A DNA stretch of 64,000 nucleotides from Nocardioides zhouii (GTDB taxonomy: Bacteria; Actinomycetota; Actinomycetes; Propionibacteriales; Nocardioidaceae): contig NZ_SDWV01000009.1 in the NCBI RefSeq assembly GCF_004137345.1, positions 124,001 to 188,000 on the forward strand. Direction: 5' to 3'. Below the pieces are notes generated by a model. That model was not told the origin of the DNA. It saw only the letters and a list, made by a program, of their open reading frames with translations, and searched no databases. Position 1 is the stretch's first letter. Every line of letters starts with the position of its first letter. Positions 46,848 through 54,062 of this stretch are shown here, in pieces. Both the position numbers and the translations under genes were made by a program.

Positions 46848-46905
46848 CGTTACCGGACAGTCGTGTCCTGATCGGCGTCGCTGGCGACACGACTGTCCGG
46901 TAACG
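46848..46905. repeat. 58-bp hairpin, copy 1
   Basis: Arms CGTTACCGGACAGTCGTGTC (46848-46867) and its exact complement (46886-46905) enclose an 18-bp loop. The loop contains CGGC-GTC-GCTG, which can form a small inner stem with one G-U pair. The same 20-bp arms occur at 48003-48060. Immediately after the M13 peptidase stop, so it may terminate that gene. Confidence 0.92.
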
Positions 46906-46945
46906 GCGGACCTGTGGAGAGTGCCAGCAGGCGTACGCCGATCTG

Positions 46946-48001
46946 GTGCACGCTGCGACCGTGGCCAGGCACCGATGGGATCCCGTCGCGCCTCGGGTCT
47001 CCGTGGTGCATCCGCGGCGACTCGAGGACGGTCTGACGCCCGGTCAGGCCCGGGGTCCGCGGTGGGTCCGGACGGGCTCCGGGCTCTTCGTCCCGAGCGA
47101 GGTCAATCGCACCCTGACCCAGCAGCGCATCGTGGAGTGGGCCGCCCGGATGCCGCCGTACGCCGCCCTGACCGGATGGGCCGCCTGCCTCCTCCACGGG
47201 GCCGCCTTCCTCGACGGTCGTGACGTGGACGGCACGACCGAGCTGCCGGTCGGCATCGTGGTCGGGCACCGCGGTTCGATGCGCCGCGCCGCTGCGATCG
47301 CCGTCTCCTTCGAGGCGCTGCACGAGTGGGAGGTCGTCACGCGCTACGGCGTGCGGACTGTGGTCCCGGAGCGAGCCGTGTTCGACGAGATGCGGCGCCA
47401 CGACGAACGGGAGGCGCTCGTCGTGCTCGAGTCGGCGCTGGCGGGCCGGATCACGTCGCTGCCTCGTGTCGCCGCCCTTGCCCGTGCTCGTCGCAGCGCG
47501 CGCAGGGACGGGGTGGTCGGGTGGGCACTGGCGCGGGCACGCGGACGCGTCCGCTCGCCGATGGAGGTCCGGGCGCGTACGGTCGCCGAGGAGGACGCGG
47601 GCTGGCCGCGTCTGCTCGTCAACCGGGTGGTGCTCGCCTCGGACGGCACACGCATCGGCGAGGTGGACCTCATCGACGAAGAGGCGGAGGCGGCCATCGA
47701 GGTCGACGGCGCCGACCACCGCGGTGCTGAGCGGCAGGCGTGGGACATCACCAAGGAGGAGGCCCTTCGGCAGGTCGGGTTCGAGGTGGCCCGGGTGACG
47801 GGACGCCAGGCGATGAAGCCGAGCACACTGGCGCCCCGGCTGGTCGCCGTACGGGCGCGGGCGCTGGAACGCCCTTCGAGCGTCAGGCGCTGGCGCTTGG
47901 CCCCGGTCGAGGATGATCTCGAGGCATGGCTGGCGGACCGCGAGGAGGCGACGGCGTACTACGAGAACCTTCCAGACCCCCGCGGACTCACTGCCGGCTG
48001 A
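46946..48001 (+). CDS. Putative PD-(D/E)XK/DUF559-like protein between twin hairpins
   Basis: 351 residues, GTG start at 46946 (another GTG at 46961; no clear ribosome site). The N-terminal half has the look of AbiEi-like or winged-helix regions: GLFVPSEVNRTLTQQRIVEW, AALTGWAACLLHGAAFLDGR, and VPERAVFDEMRRHDE. The C-terminal half has RSPMEVRARTV and then IGEVDLIDEEAEAAIEVDGA, followed by HRGAERQAWDITKEEALRQV; this E...D...ExD spacing and the following helix match the DUF559/Vsr-like nuclease fold. Similar proteins are common, unexplained accessory genes in actinobacteria. The gene is bracketed by two nearly identical 58-bp hairpins. Nuclease activity is inferred. Confidence 0.72.
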   Translation: MHAATVARHRWDPVAPRVSVVHPRRLEDGLTPGQARGPRWVRTGSGLFVPSEVNRTLTQQRIVEWAARMPPYAALTGWAACLLHGAAFLDGRDVDGTTELPVGIVVGHRGSMRRAAAIAVSFEALHEWEVVTRYGVRTVVPERAVFDEMRRHDEREALVVLESALAGRITSLPRVAALARARRSARRDGVVGWALARARGRVRSPMEVRARTVAEEDAGWPRLLVNRVVLASDGTRIGEVDLIDEEAEAAIEVDGADHRGAERQAWDITKEEALRQVGFEVARVTGRQAMKPSTLAPRLVAVRARALERPSSVRRWRLAPVEDDLEAWLADREEATAYYENLPDPRGLTAG

Positions 48002-48002
48002 T

Positions 48003-48060
48003 CGTTACCGGACAGTCGTGTCGCGACCAGCGTTGCTGACGACACGACTGTCCGGTAACG
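48003..48060. repeat. 58-bp hairpin, copy 2
   Basis: Arms 48003-48022 and 48041-48060, identical to those of copy 1, around an 18-bp loop. The loop differs at about a third of positions but keeps the inner stem (CAGC-GTT-GCTG). It fills the gap between the stops of the nuclease-like gene (48001) and the convergent collagen-like gene (48067), so it could act as a bidirectional terminator. Confidence 0.92.
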
Positions 48061-48066
48061 CGGCGA

Positions 48067-48675
48067 TCAGCTCGGGACGGTCGCGCAGACCACGTCCAGC
48101 GTGAGCGTCTGCGCAGTGCCGAGCAGGTTGTAGCCGGAGGCACTGAAGGCGGTCGGGCTGGTCCGGGTGACCTGGCTGAACAGGCTCGCGAGCAGGTTGG
48201 CCGGTGCCGAGGCGTACGACGACGTCGCGGAGATCGCCTGCTTGCCGGCCGGGCACGCGCCCGCGACGGAACCGGTGCCGAGGATCCCCGGGATGGGCAC
48301 GGTCTGCGTGATGACCTCCAGGCCGCTGAGGCCCGGCAGGCCGGGCAGGCCCTGGAGGCCCTGGAGGCCCTGGAGGCCCTGGAGTCCGGGCAGGCCCGAC
48401 GAGCCGGCGGCGCCCGCCGGTCCGACCGGTCCGGCCGGTCCGGCGGGACCGCGCGCGCCGGCGGGGCCGGTCGCGCCCTTGAGCTTGGTCTTCGCCTTGG
48501 TCGAGAGGTCCTTGACCTTGAGGCTGCGGTTCTTGATGTCGCTGCTCGTGACCGAGCCGTCCTTGATCTGCTTGCCCGTGATCAGCAGTGAGGCGGTGGC
48601 ACCCGTTCCGGCGGCGAGCATGAGGGCGAGTGCGGCGACGACGATGGTCATGGCCGTCCGGGGTGTTCCCTTCAC
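48067..48675 (-). CDS. Collagen-like repeat protein
   Basis: 202 residues from the GTG at 48675, chosen because AGGAG (complement at 48681-48685) precedes it; an ATG at 48693 is in frame. An N-terminal hydrophobic helix (AMTIVVAALALMLAAGTGAT) may be a signal or anchor. KQIKDGSVTSSDIKNRSL resembles the stalk of other bacterial surface proteins. About 17 Gly-X-Y triplets follow (GPAGARGPAGPAG ... GLQGLQGLPGL), then a C-terminal globular domain with two Cys. Likely a surface trimer with a collagen-like stalk. Role unknown. Confidence 0.85.
   Translation of the reverse strand: MKGTPRTAMTIVVAALALMLAAGTGATASLLITGKQIKDGSVTSSDIKNRSLKVKDLSTKAKTKLKGATGPAGARGPAGPAGPVGPAGAAGSSGLPGLQGLQGLQGLQGLPGLPGLSGLEVITQTVPIPGILGTGSVAGACPAGKQAISATSSYASAPANLLASLFSQVTRTSPTAFSASGYNLLGTAQTLTLDVVCATVPS
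48352..48387. repeat. 9-bp tandem repeat in collagen-like gene
   Basis: CTGGAGGCC repeated three times and once with a change (48352-48387). On the coding strand it encodes Gly-Leu-Gln triplets, so repeat number may vary by slippage without frame loss. Confidence 0.85.
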
Positions 48676-48820
48676 AATGACTCCTGTGGGCATGGTGTGG
48701 ATGTTCGTTGGATGTCGAGAGTAGGTCGCGGGTCGGGTCCCGCACCGGCTTTTCGCCGAATCCGCACCCGCCGCCCGCGCGCAGTTCCCGATCCCTCCGG
48801 GCGGGTTGTTGAATGAGTCC

Positions 48821-49630
48821 GTGACACTGCCCGGCCACGACCAGTCCGCCTCCCGGATCCGCATGGAGTGGGGGCCGACGGGCGCGACGGCCGTGCCGGC
48901 CGACTACGCCGTCGTGGTCGACGTGCTCTCGTTCACCACCACCCTGAGCGTCGCGATCGAGCGCGGCATCGAGGTCTTCCCGTTCCGCTGGCGCGACTCG
49001 CGGGCCGCCGAGCACGCGATGCGCCACGGCGCGACGCTGGCGGTCGGTCGTTTCGAGGCGCTCTCGCGCGGCGACGCCCGGCACGTCTCGCTCTCGCCCG
49101 CCAGCCTGTCGGAGGTCGAGGGCATCGAACGGCTGGTGCTGCCGTCTCCCAACGGCTCGACCATCTCCTTCGCGCTCGCCGACTCCGGGGCGCAGGTCGT
49201 CGGCGCCTGCCTGCGCAACGCCGGCGCCGTCGCTCGATGGCTCGCGCCCAGGGTCGCCGAGGGTGCCAGCGTCGTGGTCGTACCTGGCGGCGAGCGGTGG
49301 TACGACGACACGCTCCGCCCGGCGGTCGAAGACCTGTGGGGCGCGGGCGCCGTCCTCGCCGGCCTCATCGACGACGACGCGGCACTCGAGGGGAGCGCGA
49401 GCCCCGAGGCCCGGATGGCCGTTGCGGCCTGGCGCGCGGCACGCCTGCCGGACGACCTCCTGCACTGCGCGAGTGGCGTCGAGCTGACCGAGGTGGGCTT
49501 CGTCGCCGACGTCGAGATCGCCGCACAGCACGACGTCAGCGAGGTCGTGCCGCTGCTGGTGGACGAGTCCTTCCGCGACGCGAGCGTGCTGCGACCGGCC
49601 GCGCCACGGCTGCGCCGCGTCGACCCCTGA
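48821..49630 (+). CDS. comB: 2-phosphosulfolactate phosphatase (ComB) family protein
   Basis: 269 residues from the GTG at 48821; a TTG 15 bp upstream is also in frame. The ComB blocks are clear: VVVDVLSFTTTLSVAIERGI, RFEALSRGDARHVSLSPASL, LVLPSPNGSTISF, RNAGAVARWL and VPGGERWYDDTLRPAVEDLW. ComB removes phosphate from 2-phosphosulfolactate in coenzyme M synthesis in methanogens. Bacterial homologues without the rest of the pathway, as here, may have another phosphorylated substrate. Metal-dependent, cytoplasmic. Single gene. Confidence 0.88.
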   Translation: MTLPGHDQSASRIRMEWGPTGATAVPADYAVVVDVLSFTTTLSVAIERGIEVFPFRWRDSRAAEHAMRHGATLAVGRFEALSRGDARHVSLSPASLSEVEGIERLVLPSPNGSTISFALADSGAQVVGACLRNAGAVARWLAPRVAEGASVVVVPGGERWYDDTLRPAVEDLWGAGAVLAGLIDDDAALEGSASPEARMAVAAWRAARLPDDLLHCASGVELTEVGFVADVEIAAQHDVSEVVPLLVDESFRDASVLRPAAPRLRRVDP

Positions 49631-49729
49631 GGCGACGAGACCGACCGATCGGTCTGGTGACGGGACCCCGGTTGTCCCTACTGTGAGCGTGGCCACACTC
49701 GGGTGGCCACACTCTCGGAGGACTCACAG

Positions 49730-50730
49730 ATGACTCGTACGTCTCGCTTCGCGCTGCTCGGCACGGCCCTCGCCGGCCTGATCGCCCCGCTCCTCGTTCA
49801 GCCCGCGCAGGCCGCTGCGCCGGCGTACGTCGCGCTCGGCGACTCCTACGCGTCCGGCACCGGCACCCGGTCGTACATCGCCGACGGCACCAGCTGCCAG
49901 CGCTCCACCGCGGCCTACCCCAGCCTGATCGCCGCGGCCCGCGGCTACGCGCTCAACTTCCGCGCGTGCTCGGGCGCCACGGTCGCCGACGTCACCAACA
50001 CCCAGCTCTCGGCGCTGACCACCGCGACCAACTACGTCTCGATCTCGGTCGGCGGCAACGACGCGGGCTTCGCCGACGTGCTGACCGAGTGCGCCCAGCC
50101 CGGCTGGATGAGCAACTGCGACGGCGCGATCAACACCGCCCAGTCCTTCATCAACGCGACCCTCCCCTCGCGGCTGGGCACCCTCTACTCCGGCATCCGC
50201 AGCCGCGCGCCAGGGTGGTCGTGGTCGGCTACCCGCGGATCTTCATGGGCGAGGACTGCAACGCCTTCACCTGGTTCTCGCCGGCCGAGGAGGCGCGCCT
50301 CAACCAGACCGCCGACCTGCTCAACAGCCGCCTCGCCTCGGCGGCGTCGGCTGCCGGCTTCTCCTTCGCCAACCCGACGAACAGCTTCCTCGGGCACGCG
50401 GTCTGCGACGCCGACGAGTGGATCAACGGCCTCTCGAACCCGATCAGCGAGAGCTACCACCCCAAGGCCAACGGTCACGCCGGCGGCTACACGCCGACCG
50501 TGAGCCCGCTGCTCACCGGTGCCGCCGTCGCGGTCACGGCGCAGGTCGCCGCCGACTCGGCCGCGAGCGCCGACAGCCAGGCCGCGCTCCAGCAGCAGTA
50601 CGCCGACGCCGACCGCACGATCGAGCCGGAGGTCTTCGTCACCCCCGACTTGACCACGCCGCAGGCGCGTCGCGCGGCACGCCGGGCGGGCGTCGACATC
50701 GACCGCTTCGTGGAGAACAGCAGGCGTTGA
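49730..50730 (+). pseudogene. Secreted SGNH/GDSL lipase, frameshifted
   Basis: The ATG at 49730 follows CGGAGGA (49716-49722). The first frame encodes a signal peptide (FALLGTALAGLIAPLLVQPA) and the SGNH blocks GDSYASGTG (Ser nucleophile) and SVGGNDAGF up to SGIRSRAPG. The frame then becomes meaningless. From about 50213 the next part continues in the -1 frame as VVVVGYPRIFMGEDC, through the catalytic HPKANGHAGGY, to the stop at 50730. One base appears missing near 50210-50217. Re-joined, it would be a 330-residue triacylglycerol lipase-like esterase with a C-terminal extension. The second half keeps good codon usage, so the loss is recent or is a sequencing error. Confidence 0.85.
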
Positions 50731-50777
50731 CGGGCGCAGCGTGACAACCTCCGGGGATGCTGGGACGTCGAGGGGAC

Positions 50778-51731
50778 ATGAGTCCTGAGACCGACCTGCT
50801 GACCCGGCTCGACCGCGAGCTCGACGCCCTGCCCGCCGTCCCGGCGACGACGTACCTCCTCGAGGGACGGCGGGCACGTCGCCGGCGCCGGGTCGCGGCC
50901 GCGGTGACGGCGCCGGCTGCTGCGGCCGCCGCGCTGGCCCTCGTGGCCGCGCTCGGCCAGGGCGGTGCGGGGGACGAGGCGCAGCTCGCGCAGGAGCCGA
51001 CCTCCGTCCCCGAGCTCACCAACACGCCGACGATCGACTACTCGGCCGACCCGGACTTCGTCGCCCCGCTGCCCAACAACCCCCTGGAGGCGCAGGACGG
51101 TCTCGACGGCATCGACTGGTTCACCACCGACGCGATCCCGTCCTGGGCGCAGGAGTACGGCAACCACGGGCCGGTCGCGATGTCCCCCGAGGGCCGGCTC
51201 TGGGTGGCGCCCGATGCCGCGGTGCGCCGCGTCATCGTCGATCCGTTCACCTACGGGGAAGCGGGCACGGCGAGGTCGTACGCGGTCGAGGCGACGTGCG
51301 CCTGCGCCCCGGAGCAGATGACCGACGGCATCGTGTGGGTCTGGCTGTCTGCGGACGGTTCGGGCGTGATGGACATCCCGGGGCGGTGGACCGACGACTT
51401 CGAGCTGTGGGTCGACGACGCGACGGCCAGTCAGCAGGGCCGCCCGTCGTTCGCCGAGCGGCTCGTGCAGTTCGCCGACGACACCACCAGCGAGGTCAGG
51501 TCCGGCTCGCCCGACGTCCGCATCGTGCGCAGCGAGCTCGACCCGGAGCTCGGGCCCGACTGGGTCCAGCACCGCCGCGCCGCAGCCGTCGAGGTCGTGT
51601 CCGGGGGCCAGACCTGGTACGCCGTCGCCGTCGACCCCGGGGACGGTGGGCCGTGGTCGCAGGCCTACCGGGCCGATGTCGCCCCCGACTTCGAGGGCTT
51701 CCTCGACCTCATCGCGCAGGGCTACCTGTGA
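50778..51731 (+). CDS. Single-pass membrane protein, possible anti-sigma factor
   Basis: 317 residues from the ATG at 50778 (GAGGGGAC before it). The cytoplasmic N-terminus (about 34 residues: SPETDLLTRLDRELDALPAV) ends in RRARRRRR and a hydrophobic Ala-rich helix. About 250 extracytoplasmic residues follow with no recognised domain. Its stop overlaps the ECF sigma gene (GTGA), so they are translated together; it lacks the HxxxCxxC zinc motif of classical ZAS anti-sigma factors. Anti-sigma function is inferred only from pairing. Confidence 0.72.
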   Translation: MSPETDLLTRLDRELDALPAVPATTYLLEGRRARRRRRVAAAVTAPAAAAAALALVAALGQGGAGDEAQLAQEPTSVPELTNTPTIDYSADPDFVAPLPNNPLEAQDGLDGIDWFTTDAIPSWAQEYGNHGPVAMSPEGRLWVAPDAAVRRVIVDPFTYGEAGTARSYAVEATCACAPEQMTDGIVWVWLSADGSGVMDIPGRWTDDFELWVDDATASQQGRPSFAERLVQFADDTTSEVRSGSPDVRIVRSELDPELGPDWVQHRRAAAVEVVSGGQTWYAVAVDPGDGGPWSQAYRADVAPDFEGFLDLIAQGYL

Positions 51732-52228
51732 GGGCCTACGACGACGACTTCGTCGAGTTCGTCGAGGCCCGGCAGGCCACGCTGCGCCGGATCGCGTATG
51801 CCGTGTGTCGCGACGACGCCCGCGCCGAGGACGTGCTGCAGGAGGCGCTGGTCAAGCTCTACCTGGCCTGGTCGCGGGTGGGCGGCTCGGGCCGCGAGGA
51901 GGCGTACGCCCGGCGCATCATCGTGAACGCCGACCTCGACCAGCGCCGTCGCCCGTGGCACCGGCGCCGCTCGTCGGTGCCGGTCGAGCTGCTCGACGTG
52001 CCTGCCCGCGGTGGCGCGACGACCGAGGACCGGCTCGAGCTGCTCGCCGAGCTCCGCCGCCTGCCGGCCATGCAGCGGCGGACCGTGGTGCTCCGCTACT
52101 GGCTGGGCTTCTCGGTCGAGGCGACCGCCCACGAGCTGTCGATCAGCGAGGGCACGGTCAAGAGCCACGCGTCCCGCGGGCTCGCCACGCTGCGCGCGCG
52201 GCTGGGCGAGGAGGTCGGGGCAGGCTGA
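51728..52228 (+). CDS. ECF sigma factor (SigE-type, SigE50-like family)
   Basis: 166 residues, GTG start. Region 2: ATLRRIAYAVCRDDARAEDV, LQEALVKLYLAWSRVG. Region 4: LAELRRLPAMQRRTVVLRYW, LGFSVEATAHELSISEGTVK, SHASRGLATLRARL. The EDVLQEALVKLYLAW spelling matches the SigE-family ECFs numerous in Streptomyces and Nocardioides. Controls an unknown regulon, probably including this operon. No promoter could be assigned to it. Confidence 0.93.
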   Translation: MRAYDDDFVEFVEARQATLRRIAYAVCRDDARAEDVLQEALVKLYLAWSRVGGSGREEAYARRIIVNADLDQRRRPWHRRRSSVPVELLDVPARGGATTEDRLELLAELRRLPAMQRRTVVLRYWLGFSVEATAHELSISEGTVKSHASRGLATLRARLGEEVGAG

Positions 52229-52232
52229 CGGG

Positions 52233-52763
52233 TCAGTCCAGGTCGCCCCACGTCGTGGAGAGCTCGGGCCGGTCGCGCACGACCGGTTCGAGCCGGTCGA
52301 GGAGCGGCTGGAGGCTGGTGACCCGCGCCGTCGTCACCTCGACCGCCACGCGATCACCTGTGGGCGTACGACCCGTGAGCCGGACGTAGTCGTCCGACCA
52401 GCCGGGCGTGAGCGGGCCGAGGCTGCCCTTCTGCCCCACCTCGACGGAGGTGAGGTCGGCGAAGTCGAGGCCGGTCCGGACGTCCCCGAGCCGGGTGGTC
52501 TCGATGCGGGTGTCGGACACGCGTACGCCACTGGTGCCGGCGTCGGCGGCCAGGGCCAGCGGTGCGCCGACGAGGAGCAGCGTGCATCCCACGGCGGTCA
52601 GCAGGGCGAGGCCGCGGCGGTCCCGAGCCGTCCGCCAGGCGCGCCACGTACGCCACGTGGGCCAGGCGCACAGGGCCGCGACCACCAGGGATCCCACGAC
52701 GAGCGCCAGGCGCGGCTCGAGCGCGACCCAGGCGCTGGAGTGCTCAGCCGCGCTGGGTCCCAC
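52233..52763 (-). CDS. Small membrane protein, unrecognised
   Basis: 176 residues. Two hydrophobic segments (LALVVGSLVVAALCAWPTW and ALLTAVGCTLLLVGAPLALA) flank an Arg/Trp-rich cytoplasmic stretch; a C-terminal domain of about 85 residues contains ETTRLGDVRTGLDFADLTSV, similar in style to PH-like domains in DUF-type membrane proteins. The start overlaps the 3' end of the next gene by 20 bp. Function unknown; convergent with the sigma gene. Confidence 0.7.
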   Translation of the reverse strand: MGPSAAEHSSAWVALEPRLALVVGSLVVAALCAWPTWRTWRAWRTARDRRGLALLTAVGCTLLLVGAPLALAADAGTSGVRVSDTRIETTRLGDVRTGLDFADLTSVEVGQKGSLGPLTPGWSDDYVRLTGRTPTGDRVAVEVTTARVTSLQPLLDRLEPVVRDRPELSTTWGDLD

Positions 52764-53307
52764 GGCCCGGCCCCAGGTCGTGGACGTACTCCTCGAAGAG
52801 CGTGCGGTGGACGTCGTGCGGCAGCAGGTCCGGTCGCCGCGCCACCGCGGGCGCGAGGGCGAGGAGCAGCGGGTCGATGCTCTCGACGGTCTGGGCGGAC
52901 ACCTTGAGCCCGCGTCGCTTGCCGTCGCTCGTACGACCGAGGAGGGTCACCGACTTGTTCCAGAACTCGGGAGTGGCCGCACCCGCCGAACCGTCGACGC
53001 CCGGACGGATCTCGATCAGGTCGTCGAAGGCGAAGGTGCGCACCTCCCGCTCCCCCCGGCGTAGGACGACGCGGTCGGGGTGGACGACGATCGTGCGGCC
53101 GTGGGTCCACCACACGGCCCACAGCGGCAGCACGACCATCACCAGCGCGACCCCCACCGTGGAGAGCAGCCGCTGCGGTCCGCCAGCGGCCCAGACGGCC
53201 GGCGTGAGGGCGATCCCGATCACGAGCACCCCGAGCGCGAGGTTGCGCAGGAGCGGGCGGGGAGTCAGGACGGTGGTCGGCTGTGACGCGCCGGAAGGGC
53301 TCTCCAT
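52744..53307 (-). CDS. Membrane protein with PH-like C-terminal domain
   Basis: 187 residues from the ATG at 53307. Two membrane helices (LALGVLVIGIALTPAVWAAG, STVGVALVMVVLPLWAVWWT) are followed by a soluble part (TIVVHPDRVVLRRGEREVRT ... DDLIEIRPGV) that resembles bacterial PH-type domains. Same layout as its downstream neighbour, so the two may be old paralogues. It faces away from the YbaB/EspC trio with 63 bp between starts. Role unknown. Confidence 0.7.
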   Translation of the reverse strand: MESPSGASQPTTVLTPRPLLRNLALGVLVIGIALTPAVWAAGGPQRLLSTVGVALVMVVLPLWAVWWTHGRTIVVHPDRVVLRRGEREVRTFAFDDLIEIRPGVDGSAGAATPEFWNKSVTLLGRTSDGKRRGLKVSAQTVESIDPLLLALAPAVARRPDLLPHDVHRTLFEEYVHDLGPGRGTQRG

Positions 53308-53370
53308 GTTTGCCCACCCTAGGGCGGGGAAGATGCACGAGGCACCACGACATCCCAGGAGGACGACCAG

Positions 53371-53751
53371 ATGAGCACACGGCTCGATGCCTACCTGGCT
53401 GCGATGAACGAGTCGTTCGACGCAGCCGAGGCCCGAATCGACCAGGCTGAGGCCCTGGCCTCGACCACGGCGCAGATGCGGGTCCAGGGCGAGTCGACCG
53501 ACCGCCTCGTCACCGTGACCGTCGACGGCAACGGCCAGATGGTCGACCTGCACCTCGACGACCAGTTCACCCGCCTCGACGCCGGACAGCTGGCGCACGG
53601 CGTCCTCGAGGCGCACGCGCAGGCCAAGCGCCGACTGAGCTTCGAGGTCGAGCAGGCCGCCCGCGAGATCTACGGCGGCGACGTGGCCGCGGCGGCGGCG
53701 ATCACCGGCTCCTACCGGAGCACCTTCGGCTACGAGGAGTACGCGCGATGA
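53371..53751 (+). CDS. YbaB/EbfC-family protein (EspL-like)
   Basis: 126 residues, with AGGAGG at 53357-53362. A helical N-terminus (LAAMNESFDAAEARIDQAEA) then VTVTVDGNGQMVDLHLDDQF and LAHGVLEAHAQAKRR follow the YbaB fold. The general YbaB protein binds DNA, but a separate YbaB-like gene next to an EspC-type gene is typical of type VII secretion loci, where EspL-like proteins stabilise the substrates. First of three overlapping genes. Confidence 0.82.
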   Translation: MSTRLDAYLAAMNESFDAAEARIDQAEALASTTAQMRVQGESTDRLVTVTVDGNGQMVDLHLDDQFTRLDAGQLAHGVLEAHAQAKRRLSFEVEQAAREIYGGDVAAAAAITGSYRSTFGYEEYAR

Positions 53752-54062
53752 CTCTCGACGTCTCCCTCTCCGCGATGCGGAGCCACGCCGGCAAGGTCGA
53801 CACCCTCAAGGGACAGGCCGACAAGGCCGTGCAGGCCGCCGACTCCGTGTCCTTCCGGCCCGACACCTTCGGCAAGATCGGCGCGGCGCTGGTCTACCCC
53901 CTGATCGCGCCGCTCGAGGTCGCGGGCGTCGGCGCCACCCGCGCCGCCAGCGGCTCGCTGGCCGCCACCGCCACCGGCATGCGCGCCGCGGCCGACCTGT
54001 TCCAGCTGGTCGACGAGACCGTCGCCGAGCTCAACGAAGCGTTCCAGAAGGCCCTGTCATGA
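53748..54062 (+). CDS. EspC/DUF2580-type putative type VII secretion substrate
   Basis: 104 residues; the start overlaps the YbaB-like stop (ATGA). It is a helical protein of WXG100-like size without the WxG motif. The sequence LSAMRSHAGKVDTLKGQADK ... GSLAATATGMRAAADLFQLV resembles actinobacterial EspC (excreted virulence factor) proteins, which are exported by ESX systems as partners of larger helical proteins. No ESX core gene is in the window. The assignment is by overall form and context. Confidence 0.72.
   Translation: MTLDVSLSAMRSHAGKVDTLKGQADKAVQAADSVSFRPDTFGKIGAALVYPLIAPLEVAGVGATRAASGSLAATATGMRAAADLFQLVDETVAELNEAFQKALS

Noticed and set aside
43168-46890. A 1240-codon open frame on the minus strand across three genes
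   Set aside because: It is a GC-rich shadow: it runs antisense to the M13 peptidase gene and out of frame through the secreted protein, has Arg/Gly/Ala/Val-rich low-complexity content, and no domain. The genes it overlaps have clear motifs.
48352-48387. Short regular repeats as a CRISPR array
   Set aside because: The units are 9 bp, contiguous and coding for Gly-X-Y triplets; there are no spacers and no cas genes.
49689-49714. 12-bp direct repeat GTGGCCACACTC as an operator
   Set aside because: Two copies separated by 14 bp lie upstream of the lipase start and may matter, but nothing else supports a regulatory role.
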